A DNA stretch of 41,049 bases from Terriglobia bacterium (GTDB lineage: Bacteria > Acidobacteriota > Terriglobia > Bryobacterales > Bryobacteraceae), in the NCBI GenBank assembly GCA_021324615.1, contig JAJPIT010000046.1, forward strand, positions 1-41,049, read 5' to 3'. Below the pieces are notes generated by a model. That model was not told the origin of the DNA. It searched no databases and saw only the letters and a program-made list of their open reading frames with translations. The translations under genes were made by a program, and so were the position numbers. Of the stretch, positions 1 to 6,897 are shown piece by piece; the stretch's first letter is position 1; every line of letters starts with the position of its first letter.

Positions 1-1250
1 AAAACGTCCGCTATTTTCCGAGCGCGGCCGCCGCGGCCGAAGCCGGATTCCGTCCGTGCCTGCGCTGCCGCCCGGAGGCGTCGCCCGGCACGCCCGCCTG
101 GCTGGGAGCGAGCGCGACGGTTTCGCGCGCGCTCAAGCTGATCGGGGAAAGCGCGCTGGACGATTCCGGCGTCGAAGATTTAGCGGCGAGGCTCGGCATC
201 GGCGCGCGCCATCTGCGGCGGCTGTTTGTCCGCTATCTGGGCGCGACGCCGGTCGCGGTGGCGCGGACGCGGCGCGTGCATTTCGCGAAAAAATTGATCG
301 ACGACACGAACCTGCCCATGACCCAGATCGCCATGGCCGCGGGATTCGGCAGCATCCGCCGCTTCAACACGACCTTCCAGGAATTATACGGCCGCGCGCC
401 GCGCGAGCTGCGCAAAGCGAAGGCGCAAAACGCTCATGAGCCGGGTGTTTATGAATTTCGTCTGGCCTACCGGCCGCCTTACGATTGGGATTCGCTGCTG
501 GGATTTCTGGCGCCGCGGGCGATTCCCGGCGTCGAAGCGGTCACCGCGGACGAATATCGTAGAACGATATATCTGGACGGCCGCCCCGGCGCCATCTCGG
601 TGCGGCCCGCCGGCAGGAATTCGCTCGAGCTGCGCATCCGCTATCCCCATCCCGCGCCGTTGTTTCGCATCGTGGAGCGCGTGCGGAAAATTTTCGACGC
701 CGGCGCCGACCCCCGCGAAATTGCCGCGCGCCTCAAGCGCGATTCCCGCCTGAGGCCGCTGGTCCGCCGATTCGCCGGCCTGCGCGTGCCCGGCTGCTGG
801 GACGGGTTCGAAGTGTCGGTCCGCACGATCCTCGGCCAGCAGGTGAGCGTCAAAGCAGCCTCCACGCTGGCCGGGCGTGTCGCCGCGGCCTTTGGCCAGC
901 CCTTTGAGGGAGGTTTTCTCTTTCCCGGGCCGCAATCGCTCGCCGAGGCCGATCTGGCGCCGCTTGGCGTGACGCGCCAGCGCGCGCAATCCATCCGCGG
1001 CCTGGCCCGGGCCGCCGCGCTGGGCAAAATTCCCTTCGACGCCTCGCTGGCGCCCGAGGAGTTCGAGCGCGTGATCACCGAAATTCCGGGCATCGGATCC
1101 TGGACCGCGCAGTATATCGCGATGCGCCTGGGCGAGCCCGACGCGTTTCCCGCGGGCGACCTCTACCTGCGTCCCGTCGCGCGCGACGCCGAAGCGTGGC
1201 GTCCCTGGCGGGCCTACGCGGCCATGTATCTCTGGAGGAGCTGTCAATGA
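1..1250 (+). CDS. Ada/AraC/AlkA fusion: 3-methyladenine DNA glycosylase with methyl-sensing regulator (5' truncated)
   Basis: The frame is open from base 3, so the start lies outside the window. The first visible residues match the end of an Ada metal-binding domain, including the second CxxC pair (PCLRC). An AraC-type double helix-turn-helix follows to about base 420, then the AlkA N-terminal domain and the HhH-GPD glycosylase domain (PGIGSWTAQY near 1086-1115). The aspartate in FPAGDL (about 1147-1164) is the expected catalytic residue. Family members excise alkylated bases and sense methyl damage. The stop overlaps the ogt start (ATGA), so the two are coupled. The loop between the catalytic Asp and the EAWRPW motif is about ten residues shorter than in E. 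coli AlkA. There is no methyltransferase domain here; ogt supplies it. Confidence 0.9.
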   Translation, partial: NVRYFPSAAAAAEAGFRPCLRCRPEASPGTPAWLGASATVSRALKLIGESALDDSGVEDLAARLGIGARHLRRLFVRYLGATPVAVARTRRVHFAKKLIDDTNLPMTQIAMAAGFGSIRRFNTTFQELYGRAPRELRKAKAQNAHEPGVYEFRLAYRPPYDWDSLLGFLAPRAIPGVEAVTADEYRRTIYLDGRPGAISVRPAGRNSLELRIRYPHPAPLFRIVERVRKIFDAGADPREIAARLKRDSRLRPLVRRFAGLRVPGCWDGFEVSVRTILGQQVSVKAASTLAGRVAAAFGQPFEGGFLFPGPQSLAEADLAPLGVTRQRAQSIRGLARAAALGKIPFDASLAPEEFERVITEIPGIGSWTAQYIAMRLGEPDAFPAGDLYLRPVARDAEAWRPWRAYAAMYLWRSCQ

Positions 1251-1738
1251 ATTACACCTATCTCGAAACTCCCATCGGCACGCTGCTGATCGCCGGCGAT
1301 GAGGAGGCCGTGCGGCGCATCGAATTTCCGAAAAACGGCAAGCCCGCGGCTCCGCAGCCGTCCTGGCGCTTGTCGCCGCGCGGGCCGGTCGGAGAAGCGG
1401 CGCGCCAGTTGCGCGAATATTTCGCCGGCAAACGCCAACGGTTCGACCTGCCCCTGGCGCCGGAGGGTACCGCCTTCCAGCGCGGCGTCTGGCGGCGTCT
1501 GCGGGAGATCCCCTACGGGCAGACAATCTCCTATGGCGAGTTAGCGAAACGCGTCGGCAATCCGAAAGCCTCGCGAGCCGTAGGCGCGGCCAACGGGCAG
1601 AACCCGATTCCCATCGTGATCCCCTGTCATCGGGTGATCGGCGCAAACGGCAAGCTGACCGGCTTCGGCGGCGGGCTGCCGGTCAAGGAAGCGCTGCTTC
1701 GGCTGGAGTCCGGGCAGGCGGGCCGGACCGCCGGCTGA
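1247..1738 (+). CDS. ogt: Methylated-DNA--protein-cysteine methyltransferase
   Basis: This 163-residue protein is a suicide repair enzyme that moves the alkyl group from O6-alkylguanine to its own cysteine. The active-site motif IPCHRV is intact (Cys127). The upstream winged-helix recognition segment (residues 83-115, PYGQTISYGELA and the SRAVGAANG stretch with the Arg finger) and the final GFGGG segment are also present. The ATG at 1247 is chosen because the family N-terminus (MNYTYLETPIG) begins there, a GGAGGAG ribosome site lies six bases upstream, and it overlaps the preceding stop. With the upstream glycosylase/regulator it forms a two-gene alkylation-repair operon. Confidence 0.95.
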   Translation: MNYTYLETPIGTLLIAGDEEAVRRIEFPKNGKPAAPQPSWRLSPRGPVGEAARQLREYFAGKRQRFDLPLAPEGTAFQRGVWRRLREIPYGQTISYGELAKRVGNPKASRAVGAANGQNPIPIVIPCHRVIGANGKLTGFGGGLPVKEALLRLESGQAGRTAG

Positions 1739-1781
1739 AATTTTCCGCCGGTCTCGCCGCTATGCCCGCGCGGGCCGCGCG

Positions 1782-1790
1782 TGCTAAAGT
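1782..1790 (+). promoter_or_regulatory. Candidate extended -10 promoter of the csm operon
   Basis: TGC followed by TAAAGT (1785-1790) sits 17 bases before the cas10 ATG in the 69-base gap after ogt. No TTGACA-like -35 is seen at a normal distance. The same TGC-TAnnnT form precedes kdsB and the cyclophilin gene in this window, which supports it weakly. Confidence 0.35.
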
Positions 1791-1807
1791 GTTGATTTCG
1801 CCACGCG

Positions 1808-3265
1808 ATGTCCGTGCAAATCTTCCTGCAAGGAAAAATCCTCGGGATCGGCGAATTTCTGTTCGCTCCGGCCGAGCGCGACCACGATCAGGTCTTCACC
1901 GGGCGCTCGCACTGGATCAGTCTCTTAAGCGAAGTGCTGCCGCGCGCCCTGCTGGCCGAATTGGGACTGGCGAAGATTCTGCTCGGATCGAGCGGCGGCG
2001 GCCAGTTTTTGGTGGTTCTTCCGGAGGAATCGCGCGCGGCGGCGGAGACGTTTCTGCAAGCGGCGGCGCGGGAGATCTCCGCGCTCAGCAACGGATTGCT
2101 GCGGCTGCTGTGGAGCGCCACCGAAAATCTGGGGGACTGGAGCGACGTGCGCCGCCGTCTGGCCGAGGAGTTGAACCATCGCCGGGGAACGCCTCTGGAA
2201 GCGGGCGGATTCGACGCAGAGCCGGCCGCCGCCAGCCCTGACGCTCAGGATTATTTCGCCGGACAACTGGGGATGAAGCTGCGCGACGCCGAGTCGGCCG
2301 GATGGTCGCCGGAGTCGCCGGGCCGCGTTCTTACCGGCGCCGGCAAGCACGTCTGGAGCCTGGCCGGATCGCAGGCCGACGCACTGCCGTTCGCCCGCCA
2401 CGCCGCGCCAAGCGACGACGGCCGCGAGCCGGCTTCCACCTCCACGCTGGCCTCACGCGCCACCGGACTCCAGACCTGGGGAGTGCTGCGCGGCGACGTC
2501 GACAACTTCGGAATCCGGATTCGCCGCGCCCAGACCATCGAGGAACACATCCAGCTTTCGGTGATGTACAAGCAGTTCTTCGCCGGCGAGCTCGAAGTGC
2601 TGTGCTCGATGCCCGAATTTTGGCGCAAGGTCACCGTGATTTATTCCGGAGGTGACGATTTCGCGGTCTATGGCGCCTGGGACGCCCTGATCGGGCTCGC
2701 GCGTGAGATCGAGCGCCTTTTCCACCGCTTCGCCGAGACGAATCTCCAGGATTTCGCGGGACCGGAGGGCAAGACGATCAGCATGGCCCTGGCGCTCGCC
2801 CCGGCCGCCGACGCCTCGCTCGGCGCGGTGTTTGAAGAGGCCGGCGAACGGCTGGAAGCGGCCAAATCGGCGGACAAGGACTGCATCTGGCTGCTGGGCC
2901 GCACGCTCGAATGGAAACAGTTCGCCGAGGCGGCGGATCTGAAAGAATCGCTGATGCGCATGATCGCGGAGTTCGGCTGCTCGCCGCAGTATTTGCGGGA
3001 CCTGTGCGGCATTTACCGGGAAACGCAGCCGAAGATGTCCCGCCGGCAGGCCCGCAGGATGGGCGGCGAGCGCCCGTGGCGCTATCATCGCCGTATCCGG
3101 CGCATTTTAGGCGCGGCCCGTCCGGAAGGCGCCTCCGAACGGGGAGATTTTCAAAAAGCGCGCGCCGGCTTGATCGCGGATTTGATCGGCCGCAGCGCGG
3201 TGACGGTGAAGTTGCGGCCCGCCGGCCGCGTGGCGCTAGAATGGGCGAGGTTGTCGGCGGAATAG
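1808..3265 (+). CDS. csm1: Type III-A CRISPR effector large subunit Cas10/Csm1, compact, lacking the HD domain
   Basis: This 485-residue protein is the signalling subunit of a Csm complex. Residues 1-125 are the first palm (GEFLFAP, then SSGGGQF at 61-67). The second palm has the metal-binding RGDVDNFG at 228-235 and the cyclase motif SGGDDF at 280-285, followed by WDALIG; a helical D4-like region fills 370-485. Typical Csm1 is 750-850 residues with an N-terminal HD nuclease and a cysteine zinc ribbon between the palms. Here the protein starts directly at the first palm, and residues 126-225 contain no cysteine. The upstream gap is only 69 bases, so an HD domain cannot be hidden there by a frameshift. 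I infer cyclic-oligoadenylate synthesis on target binding, without Cas10 DNase activity. The ATG at 1808 gives the expected N-terminus. Confidence 0.9.
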   Translation: MSVQIFLQGKILGIGEFLFAPAERDHDQVFTGRSHWISLLSEVLPRALLAELGLAKILLGSSGGGQFLVVLPEESRAAAETFLQAAAREISALSNGLLRLLWSATENLGDWSDVRRRLAEELNHRRGTPLEAGGFDAEPAAASPDAQDYFAGQLGMKLRDAESAGWSPESPGRVLTGAGKHVWSLAGSQADALPFARHAAPSDDGREPASTSTLASRATGLQTWGVLRGDVDNFGIRIRRAQTIEEHIQLSVMYKQFFAGELEVLCSMPEFWRKVTVIYSGGDDFAVYGAWDALIGLAREIERLFHRFAETNLQDFAGPEGKTISMALALAPAADASLGAVFEEAGERLEAAKSADKDCIWLLGRTLEWKQFAEAADLKESLMRMIAEFGCSPQYLRDLCGIYRETQPKMSRRQARRMGGERPWRYHRRIRRILGAARPEGASERGDFQKARAGLIADLIGRSAVTVKLRPAGRVALEWARLSAE

Positions 3266-3289
3266 CCAGTCCCGGCGCCGTCCGGGCAA

Positions 3290-3306
3290 GCCGCCCCCGA
3301 GGCGGC
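3290..3306 (+). other. GC-rich hairpin between csm1 and csm2
   Basis: GCCGCC (3290-3295) and GGCGGC (3301-3306) form a perfect 6-bp stem with a 5-base loop in the 63-base csm1-csm2 gap. A T-run (3322-3326) follows only 15 bases later, so it is not a standard terminator. It could tune csm2 expression or stability, but a chance origin is possible in such GC-rich DNA. Confidence 0.35.
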
Positions 3307-3328
3307 GAAAGAAACAGAGGATTTTTGC

Positions 3329-3982
3329 ATGGCAGACGAAGAAGTTCAACAGGAAACGGCCGCGGCAGTCGAAAGGGAACCGGCGCAAAAGGAGCCCCCG
3401 CCGCCGGAGCCGCCTAAGAGCGAACCCGCGCCGCCGGAGCCTCCGCGCACCGAACCACCCAAGCAGGAGCAGAAGCGCCGCGAGGATCGCCCGGCGCGCC
3501 CGCCCGGCGAGCCGCGCAACGAGCGCCGCTCCGACCGGCCCGGCGGCGAACGCCGTGACGATCGTAGAGAGGAGCGCCGCGGCGGCGATCGCGGCGAGAA
3601 GCGCGAAGGCGGGCGTCCGGGAGGACGCCCCTTCGAGGGACCTCCTGAAATCGAGCTCGATAAGCTGATCTCCGACAGCCTGTATCTCGACAACCAGGCC
3701 CACGCCATCGTGGCGCGCATGCGCGACATGGATTCGGGCACCAAGAGCCAGTTGCGGCGGCTGTACAACGCCGTCCGGCGCGCGGTGCGGGCTCCGGAAA
3801 ACGAGAAGCAGCATCAGTTTGTGATGCTGCGCGCCCGGCTCGCCTACACCATCGCGCGGCATTCGCTGCGCAGCCTGGACGCGCTCGAACGGCTGCTGTT
3901 GCAGGTCACCCGCAGAAACGACGCCAAAGGCTACGAGCGTTTTAAGGATTTGTTCGAAGCGATTGTCGCCTACAACGAATAA
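3329..3982 (+). CDS. csm2: Csm2 (Cas11-type small subunit) with long disordered N-terminal extension
   Basis: The C-terminal core (residues 106-217) is an all-helical Csm2: it has the SQLRRLYNAVRRAVR helix, a MLRARLAYTIAR helix and the terminal FKDLFEAIVAYNE segment typical of the family. Csm2 forms the inner filament of the Csm complex beside crRNA and target. The first 105 residues are extra. About 18-48 is a run of EPP/PPEPP repeats; about 46-100 is Arg/Gly/Asp/Glu-rich, with 18 arginines in 56 residues. Family members are usually 110-150 residues, so this one (217) is unusually long. An AGAGG ribosome site precedes the ATG at 3329, and no other Met occurs before residue 131, so the extension looks truly translated. 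It may bind RNA or promote assembly, which is inference. Confidence 0.88.
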   Translation: MADEEVQQETAAAVEREPAQKEPPPPEPPKSEPAPPEPPRTEPPKQEQKRREDRPARPPGEPRNERRSDRPGGERRDDRREERRGGDRGEKREGGRPGGRPFEGPPEIELDKLISDSLYLDNQAHAIVARMRDMDSGTKSQLRRLYNAVRRAVRAPENEKQHQFVMLRARLAYTIARHSLRSLDALERLLLQVTRRNDAKGYERFKDLFEAIVAYNE

Positions 3983-3991
3983 CGAGGACCA

Positions 3992-4825
3992 ATGAGCACA
4001 CATACCGCTCAGACACGATTGCAGCTTCTGGGGAAACTGATCCTTTCCGGGGAGCTGCACTGCGAAACCGGGCTGCACATCGGCGCGGGCAAAGGCTCGC
4101 TTGAAATTGGCGGCGCCGATAATCCGGTGGTGAAGGACGCCTTCGGGCTGCCCTATATTCCGGGCAGCTCGCTGCGGGGAAAACTGCGTTCGCTGCTGGA
4201 AGTCGCGATGGGCCTGACTTCGCCGGACGAGCTGGTTTATCTTTCGCGCCGGCGCGGGCAGGAGGTCCGCATCCATCAGAGCGACCGGCCCGACGATGAG
4301 ATCGGGCTGCTGTTCGGGCGCGCCCCCGGGCGCGTGGAGCGCGTTGAAGGCGAGGCTTTCGAGATGCGCGCCGCCAGCCCGGCGCGGCTGACGGTCTACG
4401 ACGCGCCGCTCGATCCGGAGAGCATCACCCCGCAGATGCGCGAGAATCTGGACGACGAAATCACCGAGGTCAAAAGCGAGAACGCCATCGACCGCATCAC
4501 CTCCCAGGCCAATCCGCGGACGCTGGAGCGCGTGCCGGCCGGCGCGCGTTTCAAAGTCCGCATGGTGCTCGATGTGCTTTGCGAGGAGGATAAAGCGCTG
4601 GCCGCGCGGCTGTTGGAGGGATTGCGGTTGCTCGAAGACGATGCGCTGGGCGGCGGAGGATCCCGCGGCAGCGGCCGCGTGCGCTTCGCCAACCTCCGGC
4701 TGGCGTGGCGAAATCGCGCGTTTTATTCCTCCGGAGGCGCCGAAACCGAGCTGGCCGCCGGCGGCGACCTGGGCGCGATTCAATCCGCCCTCGCCAACGG
4801 ATTCGCCGAAAAGCTCGCAAACTGA
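3992..4825 (+). CDS. csm3: Type III-A RAMP protein Csm3, backbone and target-RNA nuclease
   Basis: This 277-residue Cas7-family RAMP forms the crRNA-binding backbone and cleaves target RNA every six nucleotides. The family signature is clear: TGLHIGAGKG, IGGADNPVVKD and PYIPGSSLRGKLRSLLE. Asp43 in GADNPVVKD aligns with the catalytic Asp32 of Staphylococcus epidermidis Csm3, so RNase activity is predicted to be intact. A C-terminal glycine-rich segment (LGGGGSRGSGRV, about 225-236) is the usual RAMP G-loop. The start has a GAGGA ribosome site, nine bases after the csm2 stop. The stop overlaps the csm4 start (TGATG). Confidence 0.95.
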   Translation: MSTHTAQTRLQLLGKLILSGELHCETGLHIGAGKGSLEIGGADNPVVKDAFGLPYIPGSSLRGKLRSLLEVAMGLTSPDELVYLSRRRGQEVRIHQSDRPDDEIGLLFGRAPGRVERVEGEAFEMRAASPARLTVYDAPLDPESITPQMRENLDDEITEVKSENAIDRITSQANPRTLERVPAGARFKVRMVLDVLCEEDKALAARLLEGLRLLEDDALGGGGSRGSGRVRFANLRLAWRNRAFYSSGGAETELAAGGDLGAIQSALANGFAEKLAN

Positions 4826-5790
4826 TGGATCTGCTGGTCGATCTGTTTCCTTCCACGCCCTGGCGCATCGGGCCGGACTCCGGCGACCGCGACCGCGTGG
4901 ATCGCGTTTTCCATAGCGACTCCGTCTTCTCGGCGGTGTCCAACGCCATGGCCCGCTTGGGAATGCTCGAACCGTGGCTCGATGCGGCCGCGCGCGCCGC
5001 CCAACCCGCCGCGCGTTTCACCTCGTGCTTTCCGCTGCAAGGCGAGCATCGCTTCGTCGCGCCGCCGCGCAGCCATTGGCCGCCGCCCGCCTCGGCCAAG
5101 GTTCGATGGAAGGGAGCGCGATTCGTCCCGCTCGGCGTGGTGGGCGATCTGCTGCATGGGCGCCCGCTTTCCGAAGACGCCTGGATGGTGGACGGTCCCA
5201 GCGAATGCCTGGTGCCGCGCGGATCGCCGGGGCCGTTCCGGATCGCCGTGCGGTCCAGCGCGGCCGTGGACCGGCTGGGCCAGGCCGTGGCTCCGCATTC
5301 GACCGCGTGCCTGGAGTTCGCCCCCGGCGCGGGATTCTGGATGGGCGTCGCCTTCCGCGACGAGGAGGCGCGCGAAACCTGGCAGGGCCCGATCGAGGCC
5401 GCGCTGCGCCTGCTGGGAGACTCGGGATTCGGCGGGGAGCGATCCAACGGCTGGGGGCGCGCGGCGGTCTCGGTTTCGCCCGCCGCGGAGCTGTTGCCGG
5501 CGGTGGAAGCTTCCGAAACGGGCTGGTGGATGCTGTCGCTGTTTCATCCCGGCGCCTCCGACGCCATCGACTGGCAGCGCGGCAGCTACGCCCTGACCAC
5601 CCGCGGCGGCCGCATCGAACTCTTCGGCGGCCCCAAACGGCCAACGCGCATGATCGCCGAGGGCTCCGTGCTCATCTCGGCCAGCGAGCCGCGCGGCGCC
5701 GTCCTGGATGTCGCGCCGGAAAATTTTCCGCATCCGGTCTACCGGGCGGGGTTCGCGGTCGCGGTCGCGATCCCCTGGAGGACGCCGTGA
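4825..5790 (+). CDS. csm4: Type III-A RAMP protein Csm4, crRNA 5'-handle binding subunit
   Basis: This 321-residue Cas5-type RAMP caps the complex at the crRNA 5' handle and contacts Cas10. The N-terminus (FPSTPWRIG, then RVDRVFHSDSVFSAVSNAMARLG) is typical of Csm4, with the conserved histidine and aspartate of the FHSDS motif. The glycine-rich GFGGERSNGWGRA stretch (about residues 200-212) is the RAMP loop. The ATG overlaps the csm3 stop; the TGA overlaps the csm5 GTG, so the three RAMP genes are translationally coupled. It is longer at its N-terminus in another reading, but MDLLVDLF is the family start. Confidence 0.93.
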   Translation: MDLLVDLFPSTPWRIGPDSGDRDRVDRVFHSDSVFSAVSNAMARLGMLEPWLDAAARAAQPAARFTSCFPLQGEHRFVAPPRSHWPPPASAKVRWKGARFVPLGVVGDLLHGRPLSEDAWMVDGPSECLVPRGSPGPFRIAVRSSAAVDRLGQAVAPHSTACLEFAPGAGFWMGVAFRDEEARETWQGPIEAALRLLGDSGFGGERSNGWGRAAVSVSPAAELLPAVEASETGWWMLSLFHPGASDAIDWQRGSYALTTRGGRIELFGGPKRPTRMIAEGSVLISASEPRGAVLDVAPENFPHPVYRAGFAVAVAIPWRTP

Positions 5791-6890
5791 AATACCGCCT
5801 GGTCTGCCTCACTCCCACGCTCATCGGCGATGGCCAGAAGCTCGCTCCCATCGATTACATGGTCTGGAAAGATCATGTGAACGTGCTCGATCAGCGCCGG
5901 ATCTTCCGGTTATTGGCCAAGGGCCCGCGCCTGGATGGGTATCTGGCGCAATTGAAAAAGGCGGAGAAGCTCGATTTCGGCTCCTGGGGCGGATTTGCGC
6001 AAAACTTCGCCGGCCGGCGCATTCCTTTAGAACATCCCTCGGCGATTCCGTACTGGGAGCGGGCGCGCGGCGAAAATTTATTCATCCCCACCTTCGCGGT
6101 CTCGCCTTCCGGAGCCTACGTTCCCGGCACCGCGATCAAGGGCGCGCTGCGCACCGGCGCGGTTTTTGATCTCTGGAGCGAGGCGACGATCCGCGATCTG
6201 GCCGGCCGGTTGTCCGACGATCGCCTTCCGCGCAACTTCGCCGCCAAGGCCGAGGATTCCGTGCTGGGAGGCCCGGGCGCCAGCCGCATGCGGTGCGTCG
6301 CGGCAGGCGACTCCTCGCCCGTCGCCCATTCGAACATGAAAGTCTATCTGCTGCGGGTCTCTACGCTGGTGACGCGCGGGGCCAGGCTCGAACTGGGCTG
6401 GAAATCCCCGCGCGGCGCGGCCGATTCCCGCCACATTGAGGACGCCACGCCGATTTTCGCCGAAATGGCCGCGCCGGGAACCGTCTTTGGCGGGGATTGG
6501 CGCGAACGCTCGGCGGCCGAGCGCGGGAAGTTATTTCAGGCGTGCAACCGGCACGCCGCCGCTCTGATCGCCCGGCACAAGCAATACGCGGCGGCCGCGG
6601 GACTGCCGTATCTTGCGGCGACGATGGCCGCGCTGGAGGCGCGCGCGGCCGAGATCGGCAGCCGCACCGATGTTTGCCTGCTCTCGATCGGATGGGGCGG
6701 CGGCCTGCTTGGCAAATCGGCGTACCTGAATACGCAGGACGAGTCGTATCGGAAGATTTTGCGGCATTTTCCGCTCTATCAGAAAGCGATTCAGAGCGGC
6801 TTGCCGTTTCCCAAAACGCGCCGGATCGTGTTCCAGCAGAACCAGCCCGCCAGTTTGCCGGGCTGGGTGATGCTGGAGTTGTCGGCTTAG
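5787..6890 (+). CDS. csm5: Type III-A RAMP protein Csm5, distal cap subunit
   Basis: This 367-residue RAMP caps the crRNA 3' end of the complex; in studied systems it recruits nucleases for crRNA trimming. Evidence is the N-terminal LTPTLIGDGQ, the RAMP motif YVPGTAIKGALRTG (about 111-124) and the GWGGGLLGKS loop near 297-306. The GTG at 5787 is chosen because it overlaps the csm4 stop (GTGA) and the family N-terminus (KYRLVCLTP) begins there. It is the last cas gene in the operon. No cas6, csm6 or array follows. Confidence 0.92.
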   Translation: MKYRLVCLTPTLIGDGQKLAPIDYMVWKDHVNVLDQRRIFRLLAKGPRLDGYLAQLKKAEKLDFGSWGGFAQNFAGRRIPLEHPSAIPYWERARGENLFIPTFAVSPSGAYVPGTAIKGALRTGAVFDLWSEATIRDLAGRLSDDRLPRNFAAKAEDSVLGGPGASRMRCVAAGDSSPVAHSNMKVYLLRVSTLVTRGARLELGWKSPRGAADSRHIEDATPIFAEMAAPGTVFGGDWRERSAAERGKLFQACNRHAAALIARHKQYAAAAGLPYLAATMAALEARAAEIGSRTDVCLLSIGWGGGLLGKSAYLNTQDESYRKILRHFPLYQKAIQSGLPFPKTRRIVFQQNQPASLPGWVMLELSA

Positions 6891-6897
6891 CCGCATT

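Noticed and set aside
1739-1807. Hidden HD domain of Cas10 upstream or in another frame
   Set aside because: Only 69 bases lie between ogt and cas10, too short for an HD domain, and ogt itself is intact.
3236-4783. 515-codon minus-strand frame opposite csm2/csm3
   Set aside because: Its composition (Arg/Ala/Leu/Gln repeats) mirrors the opposite strand and shows no domain; Csm2 and Csm3 motifs are unambiguous.
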